Assembly: GCA_035494735.1 (NCBI GenBank)
Contig: DATJGS010000041.1
Span: 124,001 to 188,000 of the forward strand
Origin: DATJGS01 sp035494735
Lineage (GTDB): Bacteria; Eisenbacteria; RBG-16-71-46
Reading direction: 5' to 3'
Length of the DNA: 64,000 bases
Shown here: piece after piece, positions 53,939 to 62,824 of the stretch
How the letters are laid out: each line of letters starts with the position of its first letter
Numbering within the stretch: position 1 is the stretch's first letter
Made by a program: the position numbers and the translations under genes
The notes under the pieces: generated by a model
The model's database searches: none
What the model was told of the DNA's origin: nothing
What the model saw: only the letters and a program-made list of their open reading frames with translations

Positions 53939-55098
53939 GGCTTCGTCTCCGCCGGTTTGGGACGCGCGTTCTTTTCCAGGACCCAGTCGGCGATCACCCA
54001 GCGACCTTCGCGTTGCGTGAAGTGCACGACGTACTCGGTCTTCTCGGGCGCCGCGAGGTAGCGGAACACGATCCAGCGCGGCCACGTCTCGCCGCTCTCG
54101 CCGTACTCGAAGCGCCAGGCCTTGCCTTTCCTGCGCACGCCCCACCCGAGGGCGAGCGCCTCGGTGGCCTTCGCCGGATCGGCCAGCAGGCGCGCCGCCG
54201 CGCTGCGGTTGCCCTCGACGAGCAGGCGCACGAACAGCTGGAACGTCGCGTACGGCGACGCCACGAGCTTGCCGTCCTCCAGCTCGAAGCCGCGCGCGCG
54301 TTCCACGAACAGGCGCTGGCTCATGAGCGGCGGACACGCGGAACACTCCTCGAACAGCGTGTCCGAGGGCGACGGCGACCAGGCCACGATCTCCGGCCGG
54401 TCGTCACCGTCGGCGTCGACCCAGTCCACGTTGCTGCGCGCGCCGAAGTCCGGGCCGTTCCCCGGATACTGGCTCACGTTCCAGAACATGCCGTTCTCCG
54501 CGAGGCGGAGCAGCAGGAAGTTCGGTGCGCGATCGCCGGCCAGGTCCTTGTGCAGGATCCCGCACTCGTACGGGTAGTCGTTGTGTCCGCTGCGCCACAC
54601 GCGCAGCTTGGGATGCCAGCCGCCGTCGAGGTACGTCCCCTGATAGTGCAGATCGTCGCCGTGGTACCAGTACAGGAATCCGACCGTGCCCGTGCCGCGG
54701 CGGATGGGATTGTGCACCACGACGAGCACGAACTGGCGCAGCGTCGGATCGACCGCGACCTCGGTCGACAGTCCGAGCGAGTCCATCACCGGCACGATGG
54801 CGTAGGCCTGCAGGAAGTGGTCGGGGCCCAGCGAGCGGAGCAGGCGCCGCGTGATCTGGCCGACGCGCTGGTACGCGAGGAAGTTCGCGCCGCCCACGCT
54901 GTCGCCGGTGTTCGTCGCGAAGCGCGCGCGCGCCTCGGCCGACCACGCGAAGATCGAATCGGCCATCGGCGGCGTCCACGGCCGCAGCACGTCCGCGGCG
55001 CGCGCCGGGCGCGCCACGAACAGACACAGAACCGCATACACGTACGGCAGCCCCGCCCGGATGCGGGCGAGGCTGCCGGTCCGCCGAAGAAGCCGCAT
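53935..55098 (-). CDS. Hypothetical secreted protein with ECxxCP motif
   Basis: 387 residues from ATG at 55098. Signal peptide (about 10-35, ending ARAAD). The central part contains a calcium-binding-like DADGDDRPEIVAW (FG-GAP/VCBS-like), then LFEECSACPPLMSQRLFV, SPYATFQLFVRLLVEGNRSA and EYVVHFTQREGRWVIADW. Upstream TTG at 55134 is possible but less likely. Paralogous to the next gene. The two cysteines could form a disulfide or bind metal. Confidence 0.78.
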   Translation of the reverse strand: MRLLRRTGSLARIRAGLPYVYAVLCLFVARPARAADVLRPWTPPMADSIFAWSAEARARFATNTGDSVGGANFLAYQRVGQITRRLLRSLGPDHFLQAYAIVPVMDSLGLSTEVAVDPTLRQFVLVVVHNPIRRGTGTVGFLYWYHGDDLHYQGTYLDGGWHPKLRVWRSGHNDYPYECGILHKDLAGDRAPNFLLLRLAENGMFWNVSQYPGNGPDFGARSNVDWVDADGDDRPEIVAWSPSPSDTLFEECSACPPLMSQRLFVERARGFELEDGKLVASPYATFQLFVRLLVEGNRSAAARLLADPAKATEALALGWGVRRKGKAWRFEYGESGETWPRWIVFRYLAAPEKTEYVVHFTQREGRWVIADWVLEKNARPKPAETKP

Positions 55099-55150
55099 GA
55101 CGCGAATTGAGCGGTGGAGCGCGTTTGAAGTCAAGACGGAAATGCCGCGC

Positions 55151-56491
55151 TCAGCGCGCCGCCGCCGGCGCGGACGTCCGGTAGTAGTAAACCGTCATGC
55201 TCGGCGGCGGCGACGAGGGGAAGAACGTGATGAGCGGCGACGTGAACGCCATGCGCAGGTTCGACGCGATCATGAACCCGTCGGGCCCGTTCGCGCGCAC
55301 CGCGCGCTCGAACATCGCGGCGAACGCGTCGGAGGAGAAGCGCATGCGCCCGCCGGGCAGCAGCTCGAACAGCGCGAGCGCGCCTCCGGGAGTGGGCTTC
55401 ACGAACGGACCCGTGTTCGTCGTACACACGTTGCCGAACGAGCCGAGGGCGCTGAGCGCCATGAACGACGGGACGCGATTCGCGTAGCCCGGGTACGGGG
55501 AGAACTCCGCCGAGGCGCCGGCCAGCTTGAGCCCGGGGCTCAGGCCCGCGAGATTCCAGCGCAGGTAGTTCTGATCGATCGCCGGCCCGGCCACGATGCT
55601 GTCGGTCGAGCAGCGCCGGTTGTAGGTGTTGTTGAATCCGCTCGTCGTGAAGCCGAAGAACCATTCGCGCAGCGGCACGCGCACGCTGTCGATGGGCGTC
55701 GCGGCCGCGAGCACGTCGAAGCGCCACACCGGTCCGTCCAGCGACTCGCCGGTCGTGAAGTTGTAGACGCGCACCGCCCAGAACAGCGGCGCGCCGAACG
55801 GCCAGCGGGCCGGGGGCAGGACGCTCGTGCCCGCGATGAAATGCTGGGCCGGCGCCGTGCGTGCCGCGACGACGGACGAGTCGGGGCCCAGGAACACGTC
55901 GTACGCGATGGCGCCGGCGCTCGGTTCCGTGCCGGCCCACTGCAGCGAGGCGAGCGGCGATTCGTCGAGCGCGCGGTCCGCCGGGAACGGGGCGCGCGGC
56001 GGGCGCACGCTGATCGTGCGGAACTGCCAGAAGTACTCGGCGCCGAGCGGCGTCCCGTCCGCGGCGGCGAGCCCCGGCTCCAGGTCCACCGTGTGCGTGC
56101 GGAACAGGGCGAGCGGCACGAGCGGGGTGATGCGCACGCGCCGCGTCGCGGCGTCCCAGGCGACCGCGATGGGCAGCCGGCGCGTGTCGATCTTGAGGAA
56201 CACGTTCTGCGGCGTCACGGTCGTGGGGTCGAGATCGCGATCGAACTGCGCCCAGATCTCCGTGTTCTCGGGGACGGACGTGCTGCGCGCGGCGGGCGCC
56301 GTCGCGACGACGTCGGGCGGCAGCGCGGCGATGGGCGGCGGCGCGTTCACCTTCTTCGCGCACGCCGCGGCGAGCAGCAGCGCGAGCGCCGCGACCACGC
56401 GCGAGGCGCGCGCCGCGACGCGGGCGGCGGCGCAGGGCCTCGCGAACCCCCGCGTCCGCGGCGCGTCGGCCGGAGTCGGGCGCCCGCTCAT
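55151..56491 (-). CDS. Lipoprotein with Big_5/SbsA-like Ig domain
   Basis: 446 residues. Lipobox AAAC (Cys about 44) after a longer than usual N-terminal arm. Residues 60-160 form an Ig-like domain of the SbsA kind: STSVPENTEIWAQFDRDLDP, VRITPLVPLALFRTHTVDL. Later segments are Fn3-like (LASLQWAGTEPSAGAIAYDVFL) and a unique C-terminal domain. ATG overlaps the stop of the large secreted protein (ATGA). Surface-exposed scaffold is likely. Confidence 0.8.
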   Translation of the reverse strand: MSGRPTPADAPRTRGFARPCAAARVAARASRVVAALALLLAAACAKKVNAPPPIAALPPDVVATAPAARSTSVPENTEIWAQFDRDLDPTTVTPQNVFLKIDTRRLPIAVAWDAATRRVRITPLVPLALFRTHTVDLEPGLAAADGTPLGAEYFWQFRTISVRPPRAPFPADRALDESPLASLQWAGTEPSAGAIAYDVFLGPDSSVVAARTAPAQHFIAGTSVLPPARWPFGAPLFWAVRVYNFTTGESLDGPVWRFDVLAAATPIDSVRVPLREWFFGFTTSGFNNTYNRRCSTDSIVAGPAIDQNYLRWNLAGLSPGLKLAGASAEFSPYPGYANRVPSFMALSALGSFGNVCTTNTGPFVKPTPGGALALFELLPGGRMRFSSDAFAAMFERAVRANGPDGFMIASNLRMAFTSPLITFFPSSPPPSMTVYYYRTSAPAAAR

Positions 56492-58962
56492 CGGATCACC
56501 ACGAAGCGGCCGGTCTGATGCCCGAGCGCGGAATCGACGGTGAACAGGTAGATGCCCGAGGCGACGTCCTGCCCGTTACGCGAGATCAGGTCCCACGGCG
56601 CCTCGCCGTCGCCGCCGCGGCCGTCGTGGCGGATCTCCGACACGAAGTCGCCGGCCACGGTGTAGATGCGGATCGTGCACAGCGCGCGCGGCAGGCCCAT
56701 GAAGTCGAGATGGCGGGTGAGCGCGTCGCCCGAGACCGGAGGCCGATCCCAGGACGCGCTTCCGCGGAACGGGTTCGGCACGACCCACGCCGCGCCGGCG
56801 CGGCTCGCCGCGGCGCGATGCGGCGTCACGCGGTCGTCGAACCGCGCCACGAGCGGGCTCTCGAGAAAGCGCTCGCCGAGGCTGCCGCCGACGCGCGTGA
56901 ACGGCACGCGATAGCGCGACGTCACGACGTACGCGTAGTCGAAGCCGTCGAGCACGGTCGAGTCGACGACGGCGTAGCGCCCGATCGGGTACAGACGCTG
57001 CTCGTACAGGACGCGCTCGTAGTCGATCGTCGTGTCGGTGACGGAGGCCAGACGCACCTGGCTGTCGAGCGTGTCGTTCGCGTACGCGCCGAGCAGCGCC
57101 CAGTGGTCGATGGGCGGCAGCAACGACTGGCGGTGGTCCCAGTTCGCGAGCCGGTACACGCGGTAGCCGGCGAACGAGCCGCCGCTCACGCCCGACACGC
57201 CGCCGTGGATCAGCACCTCGGGCAGATTGTTCCACTCGATCCGGACGCGGCGGTCGCCGGGGACGACGCGAATGTCGGGCGCCGCCGGCACCTCGCCCGG
57301 ATCGTTCCAGCGGACGGGGGTCTCCTTGCCCGCGAGTCCCGTGCACGGGTCGCAGTCGGCATTCGTCCAGATGCAGTGGTCCGGCGTATACAGCTCGGGC
57401 GGCGGCGGCTCGTTGCCAAGGTCGCCGAGCGACGCCGTGCAGTGCGGGTCGAACAGGAACGTGGTGCCGGGCGGCGCGGCGACGCACGCTTCGTGGCCGG
57501 TCAGGCCGGACTCGCCGACGTCGAACTCGGTGTTGCCGGGGCCGCCGACGTCGGGCAGCAGGTCGACCATCACCCCGCGCTGCAGCCCGAGCGTGTTCTC
57601 GACCGCCACCTTCAGGCTGTCGAGGTTCTCCCCCGCCACGAGCGCCGCGTCGAACTGGATGCTCTGCCCGGGCGCGAGCGTCGCGAACGGCCCGCACGAC
57701 ACGAGCACCTGGTAGTCGTCCGGCCGATCGGGTTCGGCGACGTCGCCGCGGCCGGCCAGCGCTTCGTAACGATCCGCGTCGACGACCGGCGTGCCGCCCT
57801 GTCCGGGCGCGCGCGTGTTCGAGAAGACCGAGTAGCGGAACGACACGCGGCCCGGGGCGCGCGCGAAGCTCTTGACCGGGTCGATGAACGCGAGCGGGTC
57901 GGTCGTGTGCTCGAGCCCGAGCACGGCCACGCACGGCAGGCCTTCGCGCCCGCCGTCCACGAGCACGGGCACGGCCTGCCCGACCTGCTTGATGCAGATC
58001 ACCGGCGGACACGCCTTCGTCGCGCAGATCGGCGCGCCGTCCTTCGTGAGCACGCTCACGCCGTCGTTGAACGTGCGCACGTAGTCGTGCGTCTCGATGC
58101 GATCGTCGAGCTGCCCGGTCACGTCGGCCAGGCGGCGCGAGTCGAGATCGGCCATCACCCCGACGTACAGGCCGTGCAGCACCTCGGTGCCGTGATTGAC
58201 GATGGTGAAGCGGAATCCGGCGATGGAGCGGAATCCGGGAACGGCCCAGGCCATCGCCTCCTGGTGCACGGACAGTCCGAGCGGCACGTGCGACTCGCCG
58301 TTCGCTTCGAGGAAGTTGATGGCCTCGGGGCGGTCGTCGACGTAGTCCGCGGCGGCGAGCTGATACGACGACAGCCCCAGGTCCTCGTCGATCTCGCCGT
58401 CGCCGTCGTCGTCGATGCCGTTCAGCGTCTCTTCGTCGATGCGTCCGTCGCCGTCGTCGTCGACGCCGCGCTGCGTGCCGAGACGGTCGCGCGAGATCAG
58501 GCGCACGTGGTCCTCGGGGGCCGGAGTGGGCCGCCACTCGAGCGTGGGCCCGCCCGAGACGCGGCGCACGCCGTTCGCGTCGAGTCCGCCGACCCACAAC
58601 TCGGCATGGTTCAGGCACTCGATGCCGGAATACGCCGGGAACTCGAACGACGGATCGTTCGAGATGCCGCGGTCGTAGAACGCGTTGCCGAGAATGCCGG
58701 CGTTCGTGACGCGCATGCGGAAGCCGCCGGCGTTCAGCACGGGGCCCCGGTCGTTGATGTCGAGCACGGCGTGCGCCGGGCTCGACAACGCGACGGCCAG
58801 CCCGAGGACGAGCGCGAGCGTGGCCAGCCGGCGGCGGAGATGGAGGTGGGGAGCGGCTGGGCGGATGTGGGTCTCCGTCGACGGATGGGGAGAGTGGAGC
58901 CTGATTGTACGGTTCGGACGGCGTGGGGTGCCACATCTTGGCGCCGAACGCGGCGGCGCCAT
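56488..58962 (-). CDS. Large secreted protein with Ca-binding DxDxDG motifs and FlgD-like sorting tail
   Basis: 824 residues from the ATG at 58962. A clear signal peptide sits at about 46-66 (LATLALVLGLAVALSSPAHA), leaving an odd 45-residue leader. A -10 box (58909-58904) lies inside that leader, so the true start may be the ATC at 58866, preceded by GGAG (792 residues). Residues 165-195 hold VDDDGDGRIDEE and DDDGDGEIDED, calcium-loop-like. An Fn3-like segment is near 570-620. The end (about 745-824) matches FlgD sorting tails: CTIRIYTVAGDFVSEIRHDG, NGQDVASGIYLFTV, FVVIR. Cell-surface or exported cargo. Confidence 0.8.
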   Translation of the reverse strand: MAPPRSAPRCGTPRRPNRTIRLHSPHPSTETHIRPAAPHLHLRRRLATLALVLGLAVALSSPAHAVLDINDRGPVLNAGGFRMRVTNAGILGNAFYDRGISNDPSFEFPAYSGIECLNHAELWVGGLDANGVRRVSGGPTLEWRPTPAPEDHVRLISRDRLGTQRGVDDDGDGRIDEETLNGIDDDGDGEIDEDLGLSSYQLAAADYVDDRPEAINFLEANGESHVPLGLSVHQEAMAWAVPGFRSIAGFRFTIVNHGTEVLHGLYVGVMADLDSRRLADVTGQLDDRIETHDYVRTFNDGVSVLTKDGAPICATKACPPVICIKQVGQAVPVLVDGGREGLPCVAVLGLEHTTDPLAFIDPVKSFARAPGRVSFRYSVFSNTRAPGQGGTPVVDADRYEALAGRGDVAEPDRPDDYQVLVSCGPFATLAPGQSIQFDAALVAGENLDSLKVAVENTLGLQRGVMVDLLPDVGGPGNTEFDVGESGLTGHEACVAAPPGTTFLFDPHCTASLGDLGNEPPPPELYTPDHCIWTNADCDPCTGLAGKETPVRWNDPGEVPAAPDIRVVPGDRRVRIEWNNLPEVLIHGGVSGVSGGSFAGYRVYRLANWDHRQSLLPPIDHWALLGAYANDTLDSQVRLASVTDTTIDYERVLYEQRLYPIGRYAVVDSTVLDGFDYAYVVTSRYRVPFTRVGGSLGERFLESPLVARFDDRVTPHRAAASRAGAAWVVPNPFRGSASWDRPPVSGDALTRHLDFMGLPRALCTIRIYTVAGDFVSEIRHDGRGGDGEAPWDLISRNGQDVASGIYLFTVDSALGHQTGRFVVIR
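58904..58909 (-). promoter_or_regulatory. -10 box for the secreted-protein operon
   Basis: Leftward TACAAT, five of six matches to the -10 consensus, unusual in such GC-rich DNA. No strong -35. Its predicted start (near 58897) falls downstream of the ATG at 58962, arguing that the gene starts later. Confidence 0.45.
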
Positions 58963-59020
58963 TCATGGCCGCGTCCGCCCGTGTTTGCCGGGCCGCGCGG
59001 CCCCGGCCTAGAGTCGGCTC

Positions 59021-59758
59021 ATGTGCACGCTGATCCTGGGTCGCGACGTGCCGGGCCGGCGGCGCGTGGTGCTCGCGGCCAATCGCGACGAGAATCCGGC
59101 ACGGCCCAGCGACCCGCCGGGCCCGCTCCGGGACGCGCCGCCGCTGGCCGGCGGGCGCGACCGCCTGAGCGGCGGCACGTGGCTCGCGGTGCGCGAGCGG
59201 CGCGCGGTCGTGGCCATGCTCAATCGACGGCCGGCGGCGACCGAGTCGGGGCCGTGGCGTTCGCGCGGCCTGCTCGCGCTCGACGTCGCCGCCCTCGACG
59301 AGCCCGACCGCGACGCCGCGCTCGCGCTCGCGCGCCGGCACGCGTACGCACCGTTCTCGCTGGTCTTCGCGTCGCCCGACGCGTGCTGGCTCGTGGCCCG
59401 CGACGCGGGCGGCGAGCCGTTCGCGCGCGACATCGGGCCCGGCTGGCACGTGCTCACGCACACGGATCTCGACGACGCGCGCGAGCCGCGGGCGGCATGG
59501 CTCCTCGCGGCGCTCGCCGCGCATCCGCCGGGGACCGCGGACGACGCCGAGCGCGCGCTCCGCAGCCGGCTCGCGGAGCACGGCGCTCCGGGGAAGAGTC
59601 CCGCCGTCTGCCTGCACGAGGGGCGCATGGTGACCGTGTCGTCCTCGCTCGTGTGGCTCGGCCCCGGCGAGGCGCGCTACCTTCACGCGGACGGGCGGCC
59701 GTGCACGACGCCGTTCGTCGATCAGACCTCGCTGCTCCGCGGCGAGGCGCAACCCTAG
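59021..59758 (+). CDS. NRDE/TANGO2-family protein
   Basis: 245 residues. Begins MCTLILG with a Cys2 that could act as an N-terminal nucleophile. The signature AANRDEN is at 24-30, followed by GGRDRLSGGTWLAV and later VSSSLVWLG. NRDE proteins are Ntn-hydrolase-like and linked to lipid or heme handling in eukaryotes; the bacterial role is unsettled. ATG at 59021. First gene of the rightward run to nnr. Confidence 0.9.
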   Translation: MCTLILGRDVPGRRRVVLAANRDENPARPSDPPGPLRDAPPLAGGRDRLSGGTWLAVRERRAVVAMLNRRPAATESGPWRSRGLLALDVAALDEPDRDAALALARRHAYAPFSLVFASPDACWLVARDAGGEPFARDIGPGWHVLTHTDLDDAREPRAAWLLAALAAHPPGTADDAERALRSRLAEHGAPGKSPAVCLHEGRMVTVSSSLVWLGPGEARYLHADGRPCTTPFVDQTSLLRGEAQP

Positions 59759-59770
59759 AGGAGGCCGGCG

Positions 59771-60496
59771 GTGAAACTCGCGCAGCAGGTCGCACTCATC
59801 ACCGGCGCCAGCCGCGGCCTCGGACTTTCCATCGCCAAGGCGCTCGGCGCCGAAGGCGCCGCGATCGGCTGCGTGGCGCGCGCCGGCGCGGAACTCGACG
59901 GCGCGGTGGCCACGCTCCGCGCGGCGGGCATCGACGCGTTCGCCGCGGCCGCCGACGTGACGTCGGAGGCGGCCGTCGCCGCCGCGACGCGGGCCGTGAT
60001 CGATCGCGGGAAGCGGCTCGACATCGTCGTGCTGAACGCCGGCGCGTGGCAGGGCGCACCCCTTCACGAGACGAGCGAGGCGATGTGGGACCTGCTGATC
60101 GACCTGAACCTGAAGGGCGCGTTCCTCACGCTCAAGCACACCCTGCCGACGCTGCGCGCCCAGCGCCGCGGCACCGTGATCGGCATCGGTTCGATCGGCG
60201 GGCTCGTCGGCATGAGCGGCTCGGCCGCGTACGCGGCCAGCAAATGGGGGCTGCACGGATTGCTGGAGTCGGCGGCGCTCGAAGCGAAGGCCGATCGCGT
60301 GCGCGTCAGCCACGTCGCGCCGCACAACATGAATTCGGCCGGCCGCGCGATCGAGCCCGGCACGCCGGAACGCGATCGCCACCTCGAGACGTCCGAGGTC
60401 GCGTCGCTCGTGGCGTGGATCTGCAGCGCGCCGGATCACGTCGCCGTCGGCACGGCCACGATCTGGCCGCTGGCCGCCGGCATCGCCATGAAGTGA
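59771..60496 (+). CDS. Short-chain dehydrogenase/reductase
   Basis: 241 residues, classical SDR. TGASRGLG at 11-18, NAG at 89-91, catalytic Ser141, Tyr154 and Lys158 in YAASK. The C-terminal part has the P-loop variant APHNMNSAGRAIEP. Likely an NADP-dependent oxidoreductase; substrate unknown. GTG start with GAGGAGG 7 bases upstream. Follows NRDE by 12 bases. Confidence 0.92.
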   Translation: MKLAQQVALITGASRGLGLSIAKALGAEGAAIGCVARAGAELDGAVATLRAAGIDAFAAAADVTSEAAVAAATRAVIDRGKRLDIVVLNAGAWQGAPLHETSEAMWDLLIDLNLKGAFLTLKHTLPTLRAQRRGTVIGIGSIGGLVGMSGSAAYAASKWGLHGLLESAALEAKADRVRVSHVAPHNMNSAGRAIEPGTPERDRHLETSEVASLVAWICSAPDHVAVGTATIWPLAAGIAMK

Positions 60497-60607
60497 GCGG
60501 GCCGTTTCGATTGGCGCGCGGCCGGCCCTCGCCTAAGATGCCGGGCGACGATCGCCCGCGTGTCACGGGCGAGGGGGCCGGGGCTTTGGCGAAGGGAGGG
60601 GTGCGGG

Positions 60608-60799
60608 ATGGACGTGCAGTTCCCCGAGTGCCGCAAGTGCGAAGACGGCGTATTGCTCCCGCTCAGCGACTACGGCCGCGACGGCGCGCCGATTACCTAC
60701 AAGGCGTGGGTGTGCAGCAACCCGGCGTGCGGGTTCAACGTGCGCATCGACAACGGCGAGATCAGCCTGGGCCGCGCGATCGGCCTGTCCTCCAAGTGA
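60608..60799 (+). CDS. Small zinc-ribbon protein
   Basis: 63 residues. Start ATG at 60608 with GGAGGGG six to twelve bases upstream; a longer upstream frame lacks a Shine-Dalgarno. Four cysteines in two pairs: CRKC (9-12) and CSNPAC (about 38-43), a zinc-ribbon pattern. The rest is beta-rich, with charged residues. No function known; may bind nucleic acid or a partner protein. Confidence 0.78.
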   Translation: MDVQFPECRKCEDGVLLPLSDYGRDGAPITYKAWVCSNPACGFNVRIDNGEISLGRAIGLSSK

Positions 60800-60815
60800 C
60801 GCCTCCGATCCATCC

Positions 60816-61571
60816 GTGATTCGCGCCATCGTCTTCGATCTCGACAACACGCTGCTCGATTTCATGCGCATGAAAGGCGACGCGGTCGACGCTGCGATCC
60901 TCGGCATGGTCGACGCCGGGCTCGACCTGCCGCGCGAGGAGATCCGCGCGCGCATCGACGCCATCTACCAGGAGCGCGGCCTCGAGTTCCAGCAGGTGTT
61001 CGACGTGCTGCTCGAGCGGGAATTCGGGCGCATCGACCCGCGCATCCTCGCGTCGGGCATCGTCGCCTACCGACGCGCCCGCGCGTCCGCGCTGTCGCTG
61101 TACCCGCACACCCAGATGGCCATCCTCGAGCTGGTGCGCCGCGGCATCCGCTTGGGCGTGGTCTCGGACGCGCCGCGCATGCAGGTGTGGCTCCGGCTGT
61201 GCGAGGTCCAGCTCCAGCACGACTTCGACGCCGTCGTGACGTTCGACGACACCGGCGAGCGCAAGCCGGGCGCCGCGCCGTTCCGGGAAGTGCTGCGCCG
61301 CCTCGACGTCCCGCCGGCCGAGGCGCTGATGGTCGGCGACTGGGCGGAGCGCGACGTGGTGGGCGGCAAGGGTCTCGGCATGCTCACCGTGTTCGCGCGC
61401 TACGGCGACACGTTCGACACCAAGGAGTCGGGCGCCGACTTCGACATCGACGACATCATCGAGCTGGTGCGCATCGTCGACCGGCTCAACGGCCGCATCG
61501 GAGCGCCGGAGCGCGGGCGCCAGGCGGCCGATCCCCCGACCACGCTCGATTCCGGGCGCGGCGGCCACTGA
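60816..61571 (+). CDS. HAD-superfamily hydrolase
   Basis: 251 residues. Motif I FDLDNTL (Asp8, Asp10), motif II VVSD (Ser/Asp), motif III Lys in GERKPG, motif IV VGDWAERDVVGGK. A helical cap is inserted after motif I (subfamily I). Likely phosphatase on a small metabolite. GTG start 16 bases after the zinc-ribbon stop. The C-terminal tail (about 225-251) is disordered. Confidence 0.9.
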   Translation: MIRAIVFDLDNTLLDFMRMKGDAVDAAILGMVDAGLDLPREEIRARIDAIYQERGLEFQQVFDVLLEREFGRIDPRILASGIVAYRRARASALSLYPHTQMAILELVRRGIRLGVVSDAPRMQVWLRLCEVQLQHDFDAVVTFDDTGERKPGAAPFREVLRRLDVPPAEALMVGDWAERDVVGGKGLGMLTVFARYGDTFDTKESGADFDIDDIIELVRIVDRLNGRIGAPERGRQAADPPTTLDSGRGGH

Positions 61572-61581
61572 AGGAGGACGC

Positions 61582-61920
61582 ATGTCCGAAGGCAAGGTGA
61601 AGGCAGCGAAGGTCAAGATCTACCCGCCCCCGCCCGGCGTCGCCCCCGATACGCACGTGCACGTCTACGTGTTCGACGCATTCCACAAGACGTTCCTCGC
61701 AGGCCGCAGCTTCGACACGCCGGAAAAGGCCGTGTCGTTCCAGCGCCACGAGCAGGAACGCATCTACGCCGAGCAGGAGGCCGACCCCGAATGGTTCGAC
61801 CTGCCGTTCCTCTCCGCCGACCCCGACCTCCTCAAGCGCGTCGAGAGCGACGAGGCGTACAAGACCCAGTTGCTGCGCGACCTCGGCTCCGAGGCCCGGG
61901 CGCGGGCGCGCAAGCGCTGA
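61582..61920 (+). CDS. Hypothetical small protein
   Basis: 112 residues, no family recognised. Begins SEGKVKAAKVKIYPPPPGV; a beta-strand region HVHVYVFDAFHKTFLAG is followed by charged helices and an Arg-rich end (ARARARKR). No signal peptide or Cys. AAGGAGG precedes the ATG, so expression is likely. Between HAD and TonB-domain genes. Confidence 0.72.
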   Translation: MSEGKVKAAKVKIYPPPPGVAPDTHVHVYVFDAFHKTFLAGRSFDTPEKAVSFQRHEQERIYAEQEADPEWFDLPFLSADPDLLKRVESDEAYKTQLLRDLGSEARARARKR

Positions 61921-61933
61921 GCGGAGGAAGAGC

Positions 61934-62824
61934 GTGCGGGGGTTCGAGGTGCTCGTCGTGCTGGCGGCCGCGGCGCCGCTCGGCGCACGCGTTCCCGGCA
62001 CGTCGCTGCGCATGGGCGCGACGCTGGACCAGCTCGACTCCGCGCTCGGCGCGCGCGGCGCCGACGCGGACGCCCAGGGCCGGGCGTCGCGTAAGACGAC
62101 CGTGCGGTTCTTCGGCATGACGGGGAACGCGACGCTGACCACCGCGGGGGGCGGCCTCGACTTCGTGCACGTCGAACTGCCGCCGCTGTCGGAGCACACG
62201 CTCGACTACATCGGCGACCAGATGCGGCGCCTCGGCTATCACGGGACGTGCCCGCGCGGCGAGCAGCGCTCGTGCGACTGGTCCGGCGACGTGGCGATGC
62301 ACCTGGAGACCGCGCGCGACCGCGTCGTGGTCGACGTGCACCGCAGCGCTTCCGACCCGACCTCGCCCGTCGCGCGCGACACCGGGCCGCGCGGCGAGAC
62401 GAAGTCCGATGTGGCGCCGGACTTCGCCCCGTTGGCCGCCGACTCGATCCGCGCGGGATCGGGTGCGGCGGCGAGCGCGGCCCCGCTCGCGCCGCCCACT
62501 GCCGCCGCCGACGACACGCTGCTCGCGTTGCTTCCGGGCGAAGCGGCGCCGCCCGGGGCCCGCGTGGCGCACGTGCTGCGTCTGCCCGTCCCGCCCGCTT
62601 ATCCCGACGCCGCGCGCCGCGCCGGCGTGCAGGGTGTGGTGCGGCTCGTCGTCGACGTGGACGAGACCGGCATGGTGACCGCGGCGCACGTCGTCAAGAG
62701 CATCCGCGAGCTGGATCCCTCGGCGCTGGCCGCGGCGCGCACGGCGCACTTCGAGGTCGTGACCCGCGGCGGACGACCGGCGCCGTATCGCGCGCGACTG
62801 TCGTTCCGGTTCACCGTCCCGTGA
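61934..62824 (+). CDS. Periplasmic protein with TonB C-terminal domain
   Basis: 296 residues, GTG start. A short hydrophobic N terminus (about 5-17) looks like a signal peptide rather than the usual TonB membrane anchor. Residues 20-130 form an unknown domain with two Cys (CPRGEQRSC, about 108-116). The C-terminal TonB domain (about 215-296) is clear: PPAYPDAARRAGVQGVVRL, DETGMVTAAHVVKS, closing YRARLSFRFTVP. No ExbB/ExbD nearby. It may be an energy-independent interaction protein. Stop overlaps nnr by four bases. Confidence 0.82.
   Translation: MRGFEVLVVLAAAAPLGARVPGTSLRMGATLDQLDSALGARGADADAQGRASRKTTVRFFGMTGNATLTTAGGGLDFVHVELPPLSEHTLDYIGDQMRRLGYHGTCPRGEQRSCDWSGDVAMHLETARDRVVVDVHRSASDPTSPVARDTGPRGETKSDVAPDFAPLAADSIRAGSGAAASAAPLAPPTAAADDTLLALLPGEAAPPGARVAHVLRLPVPPAYPDAARRAGVQGVVRLVVDVDETGMVTAAHVVKSIRELDPSALAAARTAHFEVVTRGGRPAPYRARLSFRFTVP

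Noticed and set aside
56518..60819. Very long rightward frame across the secreted protein, NRDE and SDR genes
   Set aside because: Shadow of GC-rich genes; no domain, and it crosses two real transcription units.
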